Positions 16,688 to 30,032 are shown, counted from the stretch's first letter. The stretch: 40,798 nucleotides of DNA from an uncultured Pelagibacteraceae bacterium (GCA_902555535.1 CACDTB010000007.1:1-40798), one strand, 5' to 3'. Notes: generated from the sequence alone by a model not told the origin. Translations and numbers: made by a program.

Positions 16688-17632
16688 ATGAATCAAAATC
16701 CAACTAAACACACAAAAGTGTTAATAATTGGATCTGGTCCTGCCGGATACACAGCTGCGGTTTATGCCGCTCGAGCTATGCTAAATCCAATTTTAGTTTA
16801 CGGTTCAGAACCTGGCGGACAACTGACAACAACCACTGATGTTGAAAATTTTCCAGGATTTGCTGAAGTTATTCAGGGGCCATGGTTAATGGATCAAATG
16901 AAAGAACAAGCAAAAGCAGTTGGAACTGAAATGATTGAAGACCATATTGGATCTGTAAATTTAAAAAGTTCACCATTTGAAGCAATTGGTGATAGTGGTC
17001 AGAAATATACTGCTGATAGCATTATTATTTCTACTGGAGCTCAAGCAAGATGGTTAAATATAAAATCAGAACAGGAATTTAGAGGATTTGGAGTTTCTGC
17101 TTGTGCAACTTGTGACGGTTTCTTTTTTAAAAATAAAGAAGTTGCTGTAGTTGGAGGAGGTAATGCAGCGGTTGAAGAAGCAATGTTCCTTACAAAGTTT
17201 GCATCTAAAGTAAAATTAATCCACAGAAGAGATAGTTTAAGAGCTGAAAAAATGCTTCAAAAAAAATTAATGGAAAATAAAAAAATAGAAATAATTTGGG
17301 ACTCTGTAGTTGAAGATGTGTTAGGTGATAAAGATCCTAAAAATGTCAAAGGAATAAAGATTAAAAATGTTAAAACAAATAAAATACAAGAATTGAAACT
17401 TGATGGCGTATTCATTGCTATTGGTCATGATCCAGCTACTCAACTTTTTAAAGATCAATTAAAAATGGATAATGAGGGATATTTAATTACCAAACCTGAC
17501 TCAACAGAAACTAATGTTCCTGGTGTTTATGCAGCTGGAGATGTAAAAGACAAAACATTTAGACAAGCTGTAACCGCTGCAGGTATGGGATGTATGGCTG
17601 CACTTGAAGCAGAAAAATTTTTATCTCACTAA
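16688..17632 (+). CDS. trxB: Thioredoxin-disulfide reductase
   Basis: A flavoenzyme that uses NADPH to reduce thioredoxin. At 314 residues it has usual length. The FAD-binding GSGPAGYTAAVYAARA is at 16-31, PGGQLTTTTDVENFPGF follows, and the redox pair is C139/C142 in ACATCDGFF. The NADPH site reads VVGGGNAAVEEA, and the C-terminal FAD motif is GVYAAGDVKDKTFRQAVTAAGMGC. It is divergent from the ELM1-family gene, with promoters that must lie in a 21-nt gap or in coding DNA. The next gene starts 3 nt after its stop. Confidence 0.97.
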   Translation: MNQNPTKHTKVLIIGSGPAGYTAAVYAARAMLNPILVYGSEPGGQLTTTTDVENFPGFAEVIQGPWLMDQMKEQAKAVGTEMIEDHIGSVNLKSSPFEAIGDSGQKYTADSIIISTGAQARWLNIKSEQEFRGFGVSACATCDGFFFKNKEVAVVGGGNAAVEEAMFLTKFASKVKLIHRRDSLRAEKMLQKKLMENKKIEIIWDSVVEDVLGDKDPKNVKGIKIKNVKTNKIQELKLDGVFIAIGHDPATQLFKDQLKMDNEGYLITKPDSTETNVPGVYAAGDVKDKTFRQAVTAAGMGCMAALEAEKFLSH

Positions 17633-17635
17633 AAA

Positions 17636-18049
17636 ATGAAATTAAATTGGATTATTTTTGTAACTGGATGGATGTCATTCAGAGCAGTTGGGTCAGGTTT
17701 GTTTTTGTTTTGGATTTTTACCGAAAATGAGCGTTCGGCACCATCCGAATGGATAATTCCTTTTGTGGGTGATTTTTTTATTGGAATAACTGCTTTATTT
17801 TTAGTTTACCAAGTTATAAAAAAACCAAGCACTATACTATGGGGTATTTTGCTGTCTTGGAATGTGATTGGTTTGTTAGATTTAATTGGGGCAATAAATG
17901 TAAGTTTTGCTGCTCCTTATGGACCTATACCAGAAATAGGATTTAATGAATTGGCTGTAAGATTTATTTTAAGTTTGAATACTTTATTTCAGATTTCGTG
18001 TATTTACTTATTGTTTCAAAAAGACATAAAAGAATATTTTAAATTTTAA
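17636..18049 (+). CDS. Small integral membrane protein, function unknown
   Basis: I do not recognise this 137-residue protein. It has about four hydrophobic segments (roughly 4-27, 41-62, 66-90 and 105-128), short charged linkers and a Lys-rich C-terminus, so it is an inner-membrane protein. It begins 3 nt after trxB and is very likely on the same transcript. The coding style (codon use, Lys/Ile richness) matches the surroundings. A redox link is suggested only by position. Confidence 0.75.
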   Translation: MKLNWIIFVTGWMSFRAVGSGLFLFWIFTENERSAPSEWIIPFVGDFFIGITALFLVYQVIKKPSTILWGILLSWNVIGLLDLIGAINVSFAAPYGPIPEIGFNELAVRFILSLNTLFQISCIYLLFQKDIKEYFKF

Positions 18050-18052
18050 AAA

Positions 18053-18709
18053 TTAATTATTACTAATTTCAACTATTTCATTAGACTCGAATACTTGTTG
18101 TCTAAAGTCACCATTAGAAATTTTAATCATTGCCTTTGCAACTTTTTCAGATTGAATTGGTTTCATTTTTTTTAATGGTCCTAAAAACAAAGGTGATAAT
18201 AATTTAAAAATAAATATTCCTATTTTCTCCCCTAATCTTTTTTCTTTTCTGTCTCCTAATAAAAAAGAAGGCCTCATTATTCCAAGTTTTGGAAAATTAA
18301 GTCTCTTTAACTCCTCTTCAACTTCACCTTTAAACTTTAAATAATCTCCTGAGCTTTTTGGATCTGCATAACCAGATGAAACAAAAACAAACGAATTTAC
18401 TGAATTTGATTTAGCTATTTGTGCAATTTGTTTTGGAACTTCAAGCTCAACCCTTCGATACTGATTTTTATCAGGTGAATTTTGTTTAGTTGTACCAATA
18501 CAATAAAAGCAATCATCTCCTTTGATATCTTCTTTGTGATTTTCTAAATTATTAAAATCAGTCCTAATAATCTCTAATTTTGGATCATTAATTAAAGGTT
18601 CTGAACGAACAAATATCTTTATTTTGTAATAATTATTATTTTTAAATAATTGATTAAGAAGATGCCCACCAATCAAACCAGATGAACCAAAAACTAAGGC
18701 TGTTTTCAT
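18053..18709 (-). CDS. NAD(P)-binding Rossmann protein, atypical SDR (HTATIP2/NmrA-like)
   Basis: A 218-residue atypical short-chain dehydrogenase. The nucleotide-binding loop GSSGLIGGHLL is at 8-18. DCFYCIGTTKQ and FVFVSSGYADPKSSGDYLKFKGEVE give a candidate active-site Ser/Tyr/Lys set, and LGIMRPSFLLGDRKEKR is typical of the HTATIP2-like branch. Substrate unknown. It begins 3 nt after the stop of the upstream epimerase gene and is the last gene of a minus-strand run. Confidence 0.82.
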   Translation of the reverse strand: MKTALVFGSSGLIGGHLLNQLFKNNNYYKIKIFVRSEPLINDPKLEIIRTDFNNLENHKEDIKGDDCFYCIGTTKQNSPDKNQYRRVELEVPKQIAQIAKSNSVNSFVFVSSGYADPKSSGDYLKFKGEVEEELKRLNFPKLGIMRPSFLLGDRKEKRLGEKIGIFIFKLLSPLFLGPLKKMKPIQSEKVAKAMIKISNGDFRQQVFESNEIVEISNN

Positions 18710-18712
18710 TTA

Positions 18713-19681
18713 CTAATCAATTTTAATTTTTGTGAAGCATGTATAGCTTTTATTTGGTTTTATTAAAGTACTAGGAAATCTTTTTTTATTTGGAGAGTCA
18801 GGATAGTATTGAGTTTCTAAACAAACCCCTTGGAATGGATACAATTTTTTTTTATATTTAAGATGCTGAGCTGTGTAAAGCTGAAGTCCTGGTAAATCAG
18901 AAAAAAAATCAATTTGTATTTTACTCTTTTCGCTCTTAAGCGACGCTATATAATTTTTTGAATTTTTTTTTACTGCGAAAGTTGTATCAAAACCTTTTAG
19001 TTTTTTTTTATTCTTACTCTTTGAAAACAAAAATAATTTTTTACCGATGTTCTCAAAATTAGTAAAATCATAAAGACCTTTGTTTATTTTTTTAATTTTT
19101 CCAGTTGGAATTAAATACTTATTAGTTTCTAAATATTTTTTAGAATTAAGAGTCAAATAATGATCGAAAATTTTATTTTTTTTATTTTTACTTAAATTCC
19201 AATAACTATGATTTGTTAAATTTACGTGAGTATATTTATCTGATTTATATTCATAATTTATATTCAAATATTTGTTATGTAGCTGATAAGTACAATTTAC
19301 TAACAAATTTCCTGGAAAACCCTGATCCAAATCTTTTGACTTTATTTGATAAACTATTTTATTTTTTGTTTGTTTTATTTTTTTCCAAGGAAGTATGGCG
19401 AAACCTTTCTTTCCACCATGTAGTGTGTTTTTTTTCTCATTTTTGCTCAATAAAAAATTTTTTTTTCCTATATTAAATTTTGAATTTGCTATTCTTCCTG
19501 CATATCTTCCACATGTAGCTCCGACGCTAAAATTTTCAAATTTATAATTTTCCTTAGATCCTAAATTTAAAACTAAATTTGTTTTTTTTAATTTATGAAA
19601 AACCTCATAAAGACTAGACCCATAATTTACAGTCCTTACTCTTAAGTACCTATTTTGAATTTCTGAAATTACAGCTTTCAC
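18713..19681 (-). CDS. galM: Aldose 1-epimerase
   Basis: Interconverts alpha and beta anomers of aldoses such as galactose or glucose. In 322 residues the family motifs are GATCGRYAGRIANSKF (about 53-68), NTLHGGKKGF with a substrate His, NLTNHSYWNLS with the catalytic His, and a late VCLETQYYPDSPN carrying the catalytic Glu. The start is GTG at 19679-19681, directly followed by conserved sequence. No other galactose-pathway gene is nearby, so the physiological sugar cannot be told from context. It follows the aminotransferase gene by 19 nt. Confidence 0.93.
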   Translation of the reverse strand: MKAVISEIQNRYLRVRTVNYGSSLYEVFHKLKKTNLVLNLGSKENYKFENFSVGATCGRYAGRIANSKFNIGKKNFLLSKNEKKNTLHGGKKGFAILPWKKIKQTKNKIVYQIKSKDLDQGFPGNLLVNCTYQLHNKYLNINYEYKSDKYTHVNLTNHSYWNLSKNKKNKIFDHYLTLNSKKYLETNKYLIPTGKIKKINKGLYDFTNFENIGKKLFLFSKSKNKKKLKGFDTTFAVKKNSKNYIASLKSEKSKIQIDFFSDLPGLQLYTAQHLKYKKKLYPFQGVCLETQYYPDSPNKKRFPSTLIKPNKSYTCFTKIKID

Positions 19682-19700
19682 TAAAGTTAAACTTTATTAA

Positions 19701-23089
<3,389 letters not shown>

Positions 23090-23108
<19 letters not shown>

Positions 23109-23842
23109 TAATTACAGGTGGAGCTACTCGAATGGGCGCTGCGATTGCAAGAAAATTATCTGGTCCAAATAAGGAAATTTTGATCCATTACAACAAATCA
23201 AAATTAAAAGCAGAAAAATTAAAAAAAGAATTAACTAATATAGGTACAAAAATTTATTTAGTCAAAGGTGACTTAAGTAAAGAAAATGATTTAAATAAAA
23301 TTGTAAAATTTGCAAAATCTAAACTTAAATATTTTGATTGTTTAATTAATAATGCTTCTTTATTTGAAAATGATAAATTAGAAAATTTTACAACAGATAG
23401 CTGGGGGCAACATCTTAGAACTAATTTGAGAACACCAGCATTATTATCTAAAGAATTTGCAAAAAATGTAAGGAAAGGAAATAATAATATTATTAATATT
23501 ATCGATCAAAGAGTTTTTAAATTAACTCCATATTTTTTTTCATATACTATAAGTAAAACAGGTCTTTATACTCTAACTAAAACTAGCGCTATGAGCTTGG
23601 CTCCAATTGTAAGAGTAAACGCTATTGCACCTGGCCCCACTATAAAAAATCAAAGACAATCTGAAAAACATTTTAAAAAGCAATATTTAGCAACACCTTT
23701 AAAAAGACAAGTTGATGTGGAGCAAATATGTAATGCTGTTGACTTTTTTATTAAAAATATATCTATTACTGGTCAAGTTTTAGCTATTGATAGTGGGCAA
23801 AATCTTAACTGGAAAACACCAGACGTTATGAGCAAAGAATGA
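23090..23842 (+). CDS. SDR oxidoreductase, pteridine reductase/FolM-like
   Basis: A 250-residue short-chain dehydrogenase with the [12 protein letters not shown] cofactor loop (9-20; the TGxxxRxG form seen in pteridine reductases), DCLINNAS, and catalytic YTISK with an upstream [14 protein letters not shown] and the C-terminal [12 protein letters not shown] follow. Reductases of this branch act on dihydromonapterin or dihydrofolate. The gene is fused by overlaps to uvrB before it and to folB after it (ATGA). I infer a role in folate or pterin reduction from this pairing; the actual substrate is not shown by the sequence. Confidence 0.85.
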
Positions 23843-24264
23843 AAAAAAATAATTTGAAAATTGTCAAAATAGATAAACATAAAAGCCTATTTAATTATGA
23901 GAAAAAAATCTTAATTAATGAATTAATCTTAAATTTAAAACTTGGTTATTACGATTTTGAAAAACAAAAACCACAAAGAGTTAAATTTAGTCTTGAAATA
24001 GACTATGAAGACAAAAAACCTTCAAGCGATAAAGACATAAAATCCATTGTTAATTATGGAACTATAGTAAAATTAATTTCGAAATTGGTAAAAAAGAAAC
24101 ATTATAATTTCCTAGAAACTTTAGCAGAAGCTGTTTTTGACGAATTATTTAAGGACAAAAGGATTGCTAAAATAATGTTGAAAATCGAAAAATTGGAAAT
24201 CTTAAAACAATGTTCATCTGTTGGTATTCAAATTACCAAAAAGAGAAGCCATGATAAGCTCTGA
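23839..24264 (+). CDS. folB: Dihydroneopterin aldolase family protein (FolB)
   Basis: FolB cleaves 7,8-dihydroneopterin to hydroxymethyl-dihydropterin and glycolaldehyde in folate synthesis. The 141-residue product has the FolB pattern: [26 protein letters not shown] (family usually IG.Y..E...Q), a [12 protein letters not shown] block matching the usual D/VNY...V..., and [14 protein letters not shown] with the conserved Glu. The first 25 residues are extra relative to E. coli FolB. ATG overlaps the SDR stop by 4 nt. The 3' end overlaps the uvrC start by 14 nt. Confidence 0.87.
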   Translation: MKKNNLKIVKIDKHKSLFNYEKKILINELILNLKLGYYDFEKQKPQRVKFSLEIDYEDKKPSSDKDIKSIVNYGTIVKLISKLVKKKHYNFLETLAEAVFDELFKDKRIAKIMLKIEKLEILKQCSSVGIQITKKRSHDKL

Positions 24265-26086
24265 AATAGGAAAAGAAGTAATTAAAAAAGAGCTACCTTT
24301 AGTACCAAAACTTCCAGGTGTATACAGGATGCTTAATGAAAAGAATGAAATTCTTTATGTTGGCAAAGCTAAAAACTTGCCAAATAGATTGAAAAGTTAT
24401 GTTGCAGAAAAAAATCATATAATTAGAACTGAACGAATGTTATCTCAAACAAGAAAATTAGAGATAACAACAACATCTAATGAAAGTGAAGCATTACTTC
24501 TAGAAGCAAATTTAATTAAAAAGCATAAACCAAAATTTAATATCCTATTACGTGATGATAAGTCATTTCCGTTTATATTTATTGGCAATAAAGACGAGTG
24601 GCCTCAAATAAAAAGGCATAGAGGGAAAAAAACAAAAGAGGGTTTTTACTTTGGACCTTTTGCTTCTGCTGGTTCAGCTAATTGGACAATCAAAATGATC
24701 CAAAAGATTTTTCATTTAAGAGTTTGTGATGACACTGTTTTTAAGAATAGAGAAAGACCATGTATTTTATATCAAATAAAAAGATGTTCTGGACCTTGTG
24801 TAGGTTACGTAAAAAAAGAGGAATACTATCAAACAGTAGAAGATGCTATTGAATTTGTTTCTGGTAAATCTAGGAAAATTCAAAAAAATCTTTCTAATCA
24901 GATGGAAAAAGCAAGTGAAGATCTTGATTTTGAAAAAGCAGTAATATTAAGAGATAGAATTAAAGCGTTAAATATTATCCAATCCTCACAGAGAATTAAT
25001 AAGGCAAACTTAGTTGAGGCAGATGTTATTGCTGGGTACAAAGAATCTGGAAAAACTTGTATTCAAGTATTTTTTTATAGATCAAAACAAAATTGGGGCA
25101 ATCAAGCTTTTTTTCCAAAACATGATCCTGATGAAAAGTTGAGTGAAATACTTAATTCATTTGTTTCACAATTTTATGAAAATAAAAGTGTTCCTTCATC
25201 AGTTATTCTTTCAGAAGAAATAAGGGAAAAAGCATTAATTGAAAAAACACTAACACAAAAAGAAAGTAAACAAATTAATATTTCAGTTGCGAAAAAGGGA
25301 TCAAAGCTAAAAGTAATTAATCAAGCAATTAAAAATGCAAAAGATGGTCTAAATAGAAAACTTTACGAAAGTCAAAATAATAAAGAATTATTTGAAGCAG
25401 TAGCTAAAAAATTTAATTTAGAAACCAATATAAATTTAATTGAGGTTTATGATAATAGTCATATTCAAGGTACAAATAGTGTTGGAGCTTTAATAGCATA
25501 CGGTGATGAAGGATTTATTAAAAAAAGATATAGAAAATTTAATATTAAATACAAAAAAAATGAGCAAGACGATTATGGAATGATGAGAGAGGTGTTGAAC
25601 AGAAGGTTTAAAAGAGCAGTTCAAGAAAAAGATAATTATTTGACATTTCCCGATTTAGTTCTTGTAGATGGAGGAAAAGGTCAATATTCAGTTGCTCGAG
25701 AGAGCCTTAATGAATTAGGCCTTCACGACATTCCAATTATTGCAATAGCAAAAGGTAAATTTAGAAATAGTGGAAATGAAACCTTTTTTCACAATGGCAG
25801 AGAATATAAATTTACTAGAAACGACCCTACCCTATTTTTTCTTCAAAGAATTAGAGATGAATCGCATAGGTTTGCTATAAGTGCTCACAGAGCAAAGAGA
25901 AAAAAAGGTATCAGCAAATCTTTATTAGACCAAATAGAGGGCATTGGAGCCATAAGAAAAAGGGCGTTATTAAACCATTTTGGATCTGCAAGATCGGTTG
26001 AGTCTGCTAGCTTAGATGAAATTAAATCTGTAGAAGGTGTTGAAGAAAAAGTGGCAAAAAAGATATATAACTTTTTTCACGAATAA
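24251..26086 (+). CDS. uvrC: UvrABC system protein C
   Basis: The dual-incision nuclease of nucleotide excision repair. The 611-residue form from ATG 24251 is preferred. A longer frame from 24221 would add ten residues with no family resemblance inside folB. Domains in order: GIY-YIG nuclease ([21 protein letters not shown], about 23-43), a Cys-rich [13 protein letters not shown] segment, a UVR domain (about 210-240), the RNase-H-like second nuclease ([26 protein letters not shown]), and two helix-hairpin-helix motifs at the end ([32 protein letters not shown]). pgsA follows after 2 nt, as in many proteobacteria. Confidence 0.98.
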   Translation: MISSEIGKEVIKKELPLVPKLPGVYRMLNEKNEILYVGKAKNLPNRLKSYVAEKNHIIRTERMLSQTRKLEITTTSNESEALLLEANLIKKHKPKFNILLRDDKSFPFIFIGNKDEWPQIKRHRGKKTKEGFYFGPFASAGSANWTIKMIQKIFHLRVCDDTVFKNRERPCILYQIKRCSGPCVGYVKKEEYYQTVEDAIEFVSGKSRKIQKNLSNQMEKASEDLDFEKAVILRDRIKALNIIQSSQRINKANLVEADVIAGYKESGKTCIQVFFYRSKQNWGNQAFFPKHDPDEKLSEILNSFVSQFYENKSVPSSVILSEEIREKALIEKTLTQKESKQINISVAKKGSKLKVINQAIKNAKDGLNRKLYESQNNKELFEAVAKKFNLETNINLIEVYDNSHIQGTNSVGALIAYGDEGFIKKRYRKFNIKYKKNEQDDYGMMREVLNRRFKRAVQEKDNYLTFPDLVLVDGGKGQYSVARESLNELGLHDIPIIAIAKGKFRNSGNETFFHNGREYKFTRNDPTLFFLQRIRDESHRFAISAHRAKRKKGISKSLLDQIEGIGAIRKRALLNHFGSARSVESASLDEIKSVEGVEEKVAKKIYNFFHE

Positions 26087-26088
26087 TT

Positions 26089-26673
26089 ATGCTAAAAAAA
26101 ATTCCAAACATATTAACGATAGGGCGAATAATAATTGTTCCCTTTTTTGTTTTAGCTTTTTATCTTCCAGGATTTTATGGTGATCTTACTGCTTTAATAT
26201 TGTTTATTGTTGCATCATTTACAGACTTTTTGGATGGTATGTTGGCCAGAATATTTGGGGTAGAGTCAAAACTTGGTGAATTATTAGATCCTATAGCTGA
26301 TAAAATTATTGTTGCTACAGCACTAATACTCCTAGTTATGGATGGAACAATCAGAAATTACGAAGTAATTGCGGCAATTATAATTCTTACAAGAGAAATT
26401 TTAATTTCAGGTTTGAGAGAATTTTTAGCAAAGGGAAAAATAAAACTTCCTGTTTCAAATCTTGCAAAACTTAAAACCGTATTACAAATGGTATCGATAG
26501 CTCTTTTGCTTTCTGGGGACACAGGAAATAAAATAATTAATTTTCAAGATTATAACGCACAAACTATAGGTATAATTCTTTTATGGCTGTCAGCTGCTTT
26601 AACACTTTTTACTGCATACGATTATATGCGAAAGGGTATTGATCACGCTATGTCTGAGGACAGTAAAGATTAG
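26089..26673 (+). CDS. pgsA: CDP-diacylglycerol-glycerol-3-phosphate 3-phosphatidyltransferase
   Basis: Makes phosphatidylglycerol phosphate, the first committed step to phosphatidylglycerol. The 194-residue membrane protein has the CDP-alcohol phosphotransferase motif in DFLDGMLARIFGVESKLGELLDPIADK (Asp residues that hold Mg2+), preceded by the N-terminal PNILTIGRIIIVPFF. About five hydrophobic segments are visible. It starts 2 nt after uvrC. The stop TAG overlaps the TAA of convergent ilvE within a 4-nt TTAG. Confidence 0.95.
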   Translation: MLKKIPNILTIGRIIIVPFFVLAFYLPGFYGDLTALILFIVASFTDFLDGMLARIFGVESKLGELLDPIADKIIVATALILLVMDGTIRNYEVIAAIIILTREILISGLREFLAKGKIKLPVSNLAKLKTVLQMVSIALLLSGDTGNKIINFQDYNAQTIGIILLWLSAALTLFTAYDYMRKGIDHAMSEDSKD

Positions 26674-27551
26674 GCTGCTTTTTTCTTTCTAACTAATACC
26701 TGATAACTTTCGTTTAAATCAATAATAGTATCACAAACTTTAAATTGATGTTCAGCAATACATGATACTGGCGTTACCTCTGCTGCTGTTCCTGTTAAAA
26801 AACATCCAACAAAATTTGGTAATTCAGTTGGACTAATTTTTCTTTCATGTATTTTAATATTTTTTGATTTTGCAATTCCAATTACAGTTCTTCTTGTAAT
26901 ACCATCTAAAAAAGAGTCTGGTATTGGGGTATGAATTTCTCCATTTTTATCTTTGAAAAAAATGTTTGCTCCAGTTGCTTCAGCAACATTCCCTTCGTGA
27001 TCAAGCATTAAAGAATCTGTATATCCTTGCTTTTCTGCCTCATGTTTTGAGAGAGTACAAATCATGTAAAGACCTGATGCCTTTGTATCCCATGGTATTG
27101 TGTTAGGTGCTGGCCTTCTCCAATTTGAAATATTTAATCTTATTCCTTCTACTTTTAGTTTAGGATCAAAATATGATCCCCATTCCCATGTTGCAATCGC
27201 AACATGTATTTTTGTTTGTTGTGCAGAAATAGCCATCATCTCACTTCCTCTCCAAGCAACAGGTCTTACATAACCATTTTCTACTTTTTGGGTTGCGATA
27301 ATTTTATTTGATGCATTATTGATCTCTTCTTCTGTATATGGAATTTCAAAACCCATTCTTCTAGCAGAATGAAAAAATCTAGCTGTATGCTCTTCTAATT
27401 TGAAAATTGAACCATCATAAACTCTCTCACCTTCAAATACACAACTAGCGTAATGCATACCATGGCTTAAAACATGCAGTTTAACGTCAGCCCAATCAAC
27501 TAATTCGTTGTTGTACCATATTTTTCCAGATCTCTTATCGTAAGGTATCAT
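26670..27551 (-). CDS. ilvE: Branched-chain amino acid aminotransferase
   Basis: A fold-type-IV PLP enzyme for the last step of Leu, Ile and Val synthesis and the first of their breakdown. In 293 residues, HGMHYASCVFEGERVYDG (30-47) is the usual N-terminal signature. PLP lysine is K157 in PWDTKASGLYM, with EATGANIF and FLTGTAAEVTPV in the cofactor-binding half. It is single-gene, with its own promoter in the 73-nt gap to the MarR gene. Its 3' end overlaps pgsA by 4 nt. Confidence 0.96.
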   Translation of the reverse strand: MIPYDKRSGKIWYNNELVDWADVKLHVLSHGMHYASCVFEGERVYDGSIFKLEEHTARFFHSARRMGFEIPYTEEEINNASNKIIATQKVENGYVRPVAWRGSEMMAISAQQTKIHVAIATWEWGSYFDPKLKVEGIRLNISNWRRPAPNTIPWDTKASGLYMICTLSKHEAEKQGYTDSLMLDHEGNVAEATGANIFFKDKNGEIHTPIPDSFLDGITRRTVIGIAKSKNIKIHERKISPTELPNFVGCFLTGTAAEVTPVSCIAEHQFKVCDTIIDLNESYQVLVRKKKAA

Positions 27552-27580
27552 GTGTGAAAATTTTTTTAATTTATAACTGA

Positions 27581-27609
27581 AAAATATCTTTGTATCTTTA
27601 ATATGTCAA
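27581..27609 (-). promoter_or_regulatory. Predicted sigma-70 promoter of ilvE
   Basis: On the minus strand a perfect TTGACA (27604-27609), a 17-nt spacer and TATTTT (27581-27586). Expected start near 27574, about 23 nt before the ilvE ATG. It lies in the 73-nt gap shared with the divergent MarR gene, so that regulator could act on both genes. Confidence 0.6.
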
Positions 27610-27624
27610 TATAACTTACCTATT

Positions 27625-28062
27625 ATGAAAGAACTTTTATATTTAAAAGATGATCAACTTAAATATGTAATTGAGAAACTGTTCGTAAGCTACAGAGAAA
27701 CCTTTTCTGACTCTAAAAAAATATTAAATAGATATTCAATTGGTTTAGCTCACCATAAAGTAATTCATTTACTGTCAATGTATGAAGGGATCTCAATTTC
27801 AGAGCTACTTAAGAGATTAAAAGTCACAAAACAAAGTTTAAATCGTGTTCTCAAAGATTTAATTAAACTTGAAATCATCATTTTTAAAAAAGATGATCAG
27901 GACACTAGAGTAAAGCATGTTTTTCTTAATGATAAAGGTAAAAAAATTTTTAATGAAATTTTCAATTTACAAAAAAAAAGAATTTATAATGCTTTGTTAA
28001 ATTCTAGTTCTGAAGAGGTAATTAATTTTGATAACGTATTAAGTAAAATTATAAATGGATAA
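27625..28062 (+). CDS. MarR-family transcriptional regulator (PetP-like)
   Basis: A 145-residue winged-helix regulator. The helix-turn-helix lies at about 56-80 (ISISELLKRLKVTKQSLNRVLKDLI). The wing follows with the MarR family signature DDQDTRVKHVFLNDKGKKIF (the usual D.RD.R...L...G). It precedes an OmpR-type regulator with an 8-nt overlap. In Rhodobacter capsulatus the similar pair petP-petR lies by the cytochrome bc1 genes; petABC is about 8 kb away here. The ligand is unknown. Confidence 0.88.
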   Translation: MKELLYLKDDQLKYVIEKLFVSYRETFSDSKKILNRYSIGLAHHKVIHLLSMYEGISISELLKRLKVTKQSLNRVLKDLIKLEIIIFKKDDQDTRVKHVFLNDKGKKIFNEIFNLQKKRIYNALLNSSSEEVINFDNVLSKIING

Positions 28063-28732
28063 ATTTATAGCACATATTTTAGTAGTTGATGATGATGATG
28101 GTATTAGATCTCTTGTAAAAAAATATTTATATGAAAATAATTTTTTAGTTACAACAGCTGATAGTGCAGAAAATGCATTAGAGAAAATAAAAATAATTAA
28201 GTTTGATTTAATAGTTTTGGATATCATGATGCCAGGTAAAAGTGGTCTTGAATTTTTAAAAGAGAATAAAAAAAAATTAGATACGCCAGTGATACTTCTG
28301 ACTGCTAAAGGCGAAGCAAATGAAAGGGTAGAAGGGCTAGAGACTGGTGCTGATGATTATTTACCAAAACCATTTGAACCAAAAGAATTAATTTTAAGAA
28401 TACAAAACATATTAAATAAAACTATTAAAACAGATCAAAAAAGGGTTATAGAATTTGAAAATGTGAAAATTGATTTGAATAAACTTTTAATATTTAAAAA
28501 TGATAAAGAATTTAAGATTAATGCAACTGAAAAGACAATTTTAAAAAAAATGATTAATAACCCTGGTAAAACATTTTCTAGAGAAGATATTGGTCAATTA
28601 ATTAATCTAGATAAAGAAAGATCAATAGATGTTATTATCACACGGCTTAGAAAAAAAATTGAAATTGATCCAAAAAGTCCAAAATTTTTACAGACAATAA
28701 GAGGTGCGGGATATGTTCTCTGGATTGAGTGA
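28055..28732 (+). CDS. OmpR-family response regulator (PetR-like)
   Basis: A 225-residue two-component regulator. The receiver domain (1-120) has acidic residues D12-D15, phospho-acceptor D56 in LIVLDIMMPGKSG, T83 and K105 in DYLPKPFEP. The winged-helix DNA-binding domain (about 130-223) ends LQTIRGAGYVLWIE as in OmpR/PhoB. The kinase gene overlaps its 3' end, so they are a cognate pair. SAR11 genomes carry few two-component systems, so this one probably has a broad role; EnvZ/OmpR-like naming is possible. Confidence 0.94.
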   Translation: MDKFIAHILVVDDDDGIRSLVKKYLYENNFLVTTADSAENALEKIKIIKFDLIVLDIMMPGKSGLEFLKENKKKLDTPVILLTAKGEANERVEGLETGADDYLPKPFEPKELILRIQNILNKTIKTDQKRVIEFENVKIDLNKLLIFKNDKEFKINATEKTILKKMINNPGKTFSREDIGQLINLDKERSIDVIITRLRKKIEIDPKSPKFLQTIRGAGYVLWIE

Positions 28733-30032
28733 TTACTTAAAAAAAATATTACCAAAAAGATTATTTTATAGGGCACTTCTTATTGTCGCTATTCCAGTTT
28801 TAGTTCTACAACTAATAATTACAATTGTTTTTTTTGATAGCCTTTGGATCAAAACAAACAAGGGTATGACAAGAACTTTAGTAAATGAAATTAGTACATT
28901 TATTGAAGCTTATGGAAGTGAGAAGTCAAATAAACAAGAGTTGCTAGATCTTTTTTCCATATTTTTAGATTTAAATATTGAATTCACCAATAACCAAAAA
29001 TTACAAAATAAAGATACTGAAAGATGGTTTAGTCCCATAGATAGAACTTTAAGAAGAGAGCTAAAATCTAAATTTGGATTAAATGAATACTGGTTTGATA
29101 CAACAAGTTATAAAGAATTAATTGATTTAAGAATTAAATTTGAAGAAGGTTATTTTAAGTTTTTAGTGCCTAAAGATAGAGTTGCGAGTTCTTCTGCAAG
29201 AATATTTGCACTTTGGATCACGGTACCTGCAATTATAATGGTAATCATTTCTCTAATATTTTTAAAAAATCAAACTAGACCAATCACAAACTTAGCTCGT
29301 GCGGCTGAAAGGTTTGGTAAAGGAGAAAATATTGAAGAGTTCAAACCTTCTGGTGCACTTGAGATAAGACAAGCAGGGCATGAATTTGATAAAATGAGAA
29401 AGAGAATTGAAAGACATATAAATCAAAGAACAGAAATGTTATCCGGTATAAGTCATGATTTAAGAACACCTTTAACAAGAATGAAATTACAACTTGCTTT
29501 TATAAAAGATAAGGAAACTGTTAAAAAATTAACTGAAGACATCAATGAAATGGAGAAAATGTTAAATGAATATTTACAATTTACTAGCTCATCATTTGTT
29601 GAAAAAGATGAAATGTTTAATCTATCTGAGTTTATTTTAGAAATTATTAAAAAATACAATAATAAAAATATTTCACTTAATTTAATTCCTAGAATTTATT
29701 TTAATGGTAGGAAGAATTTAATTAACAGATGTTTAAATAATTTAATTGATAATGCATTGAAATATGCTGAAAAAGTTGAAATTAGTTTAAGTAAAAATAA
29801 TACCAACTTATTCATTATCATTGATGATGATGGGCCTGGAATATCTAAAAATGAATATGAAAATGTATTTAAACCATTCTATAAAATAGATAAAGGTCGA
29901 GCAGACTCTAAAGCGAGTGTTGGTCTTGGTTTATCTATTTCATCAGACATTATCAAATCTCACGGAGGAAATATTGTATTAGAAAAGTCAAAAATGGATG
30001 GTTTAAGAGTTAAGATTTTTTTACCCGTTTAA
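28713..30032 (+). CDS. Sensor histidine kinase (EnvZ-like)
   Basis: A membrane sensor kinase, 439 residues from ATG 28713 (a GTG at 28704 would add three). Transmembrane segments lie at about 18-43 and 164-184, enclosing a periplasmic domain of about 120 residues. HAMP follows, then the phospho-acceptor H248 in SGISHDLRTPLTR, and HATPase with N box NNLIDNALKYAE, G1 DDDGPGIS, F box VFKPFYKID and G2 GLGLSI. The sensed signal is not evident. It overlaps the response-regulator gene by 20 nt. Its last 23 nt are antisense to the ubiK-like gene. Confidence 0.95.
   Translation: MFSGLSDYLKKILPKRLFYRALLIVAIPVLVLQLIITIVFFDSLWIKTNKGMTRTLVNEISTFIEAYGSEKSNKQELLDLFSIFLDLNIEFTNNQKLQNKDTERWFSPIDRTLRRELKSKFGLNEYWFDTTSYKELIDLRIKFEEGYFKFLVPKDRVASSSARIFALWITVPAIIMVIISLIFLKNQTRPITNLARAAERFGKGENIEEFKPSGALEIRQAGHEFDKMRKRIERHINQRTEMLSGISHDLRTPLTRMKLQLAFIKDKETVKKLTEDINEMEKMLNEYLQFTSSSFVEKDEMFNLSEFILEIIKKYNNKNISLNLIPRIYFNGRKNLINRCLNNLIDNALKYAEKVEISLSKNNTNLFIIIDDDGPGISKNEYENVFKPFYKIDKGRADSKASVGLGLSISSDIIKSHGGNIVLEKSKMDGLRVKIFLPV

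Noticed and set aside
19683..19697. TAAAGTTAAACTTTA inverted repeat after the aminotransferase gene
   Set aside because: Only A/T and one G-C pair on each side of a 3-nt loop, and no U-run; probably chance.
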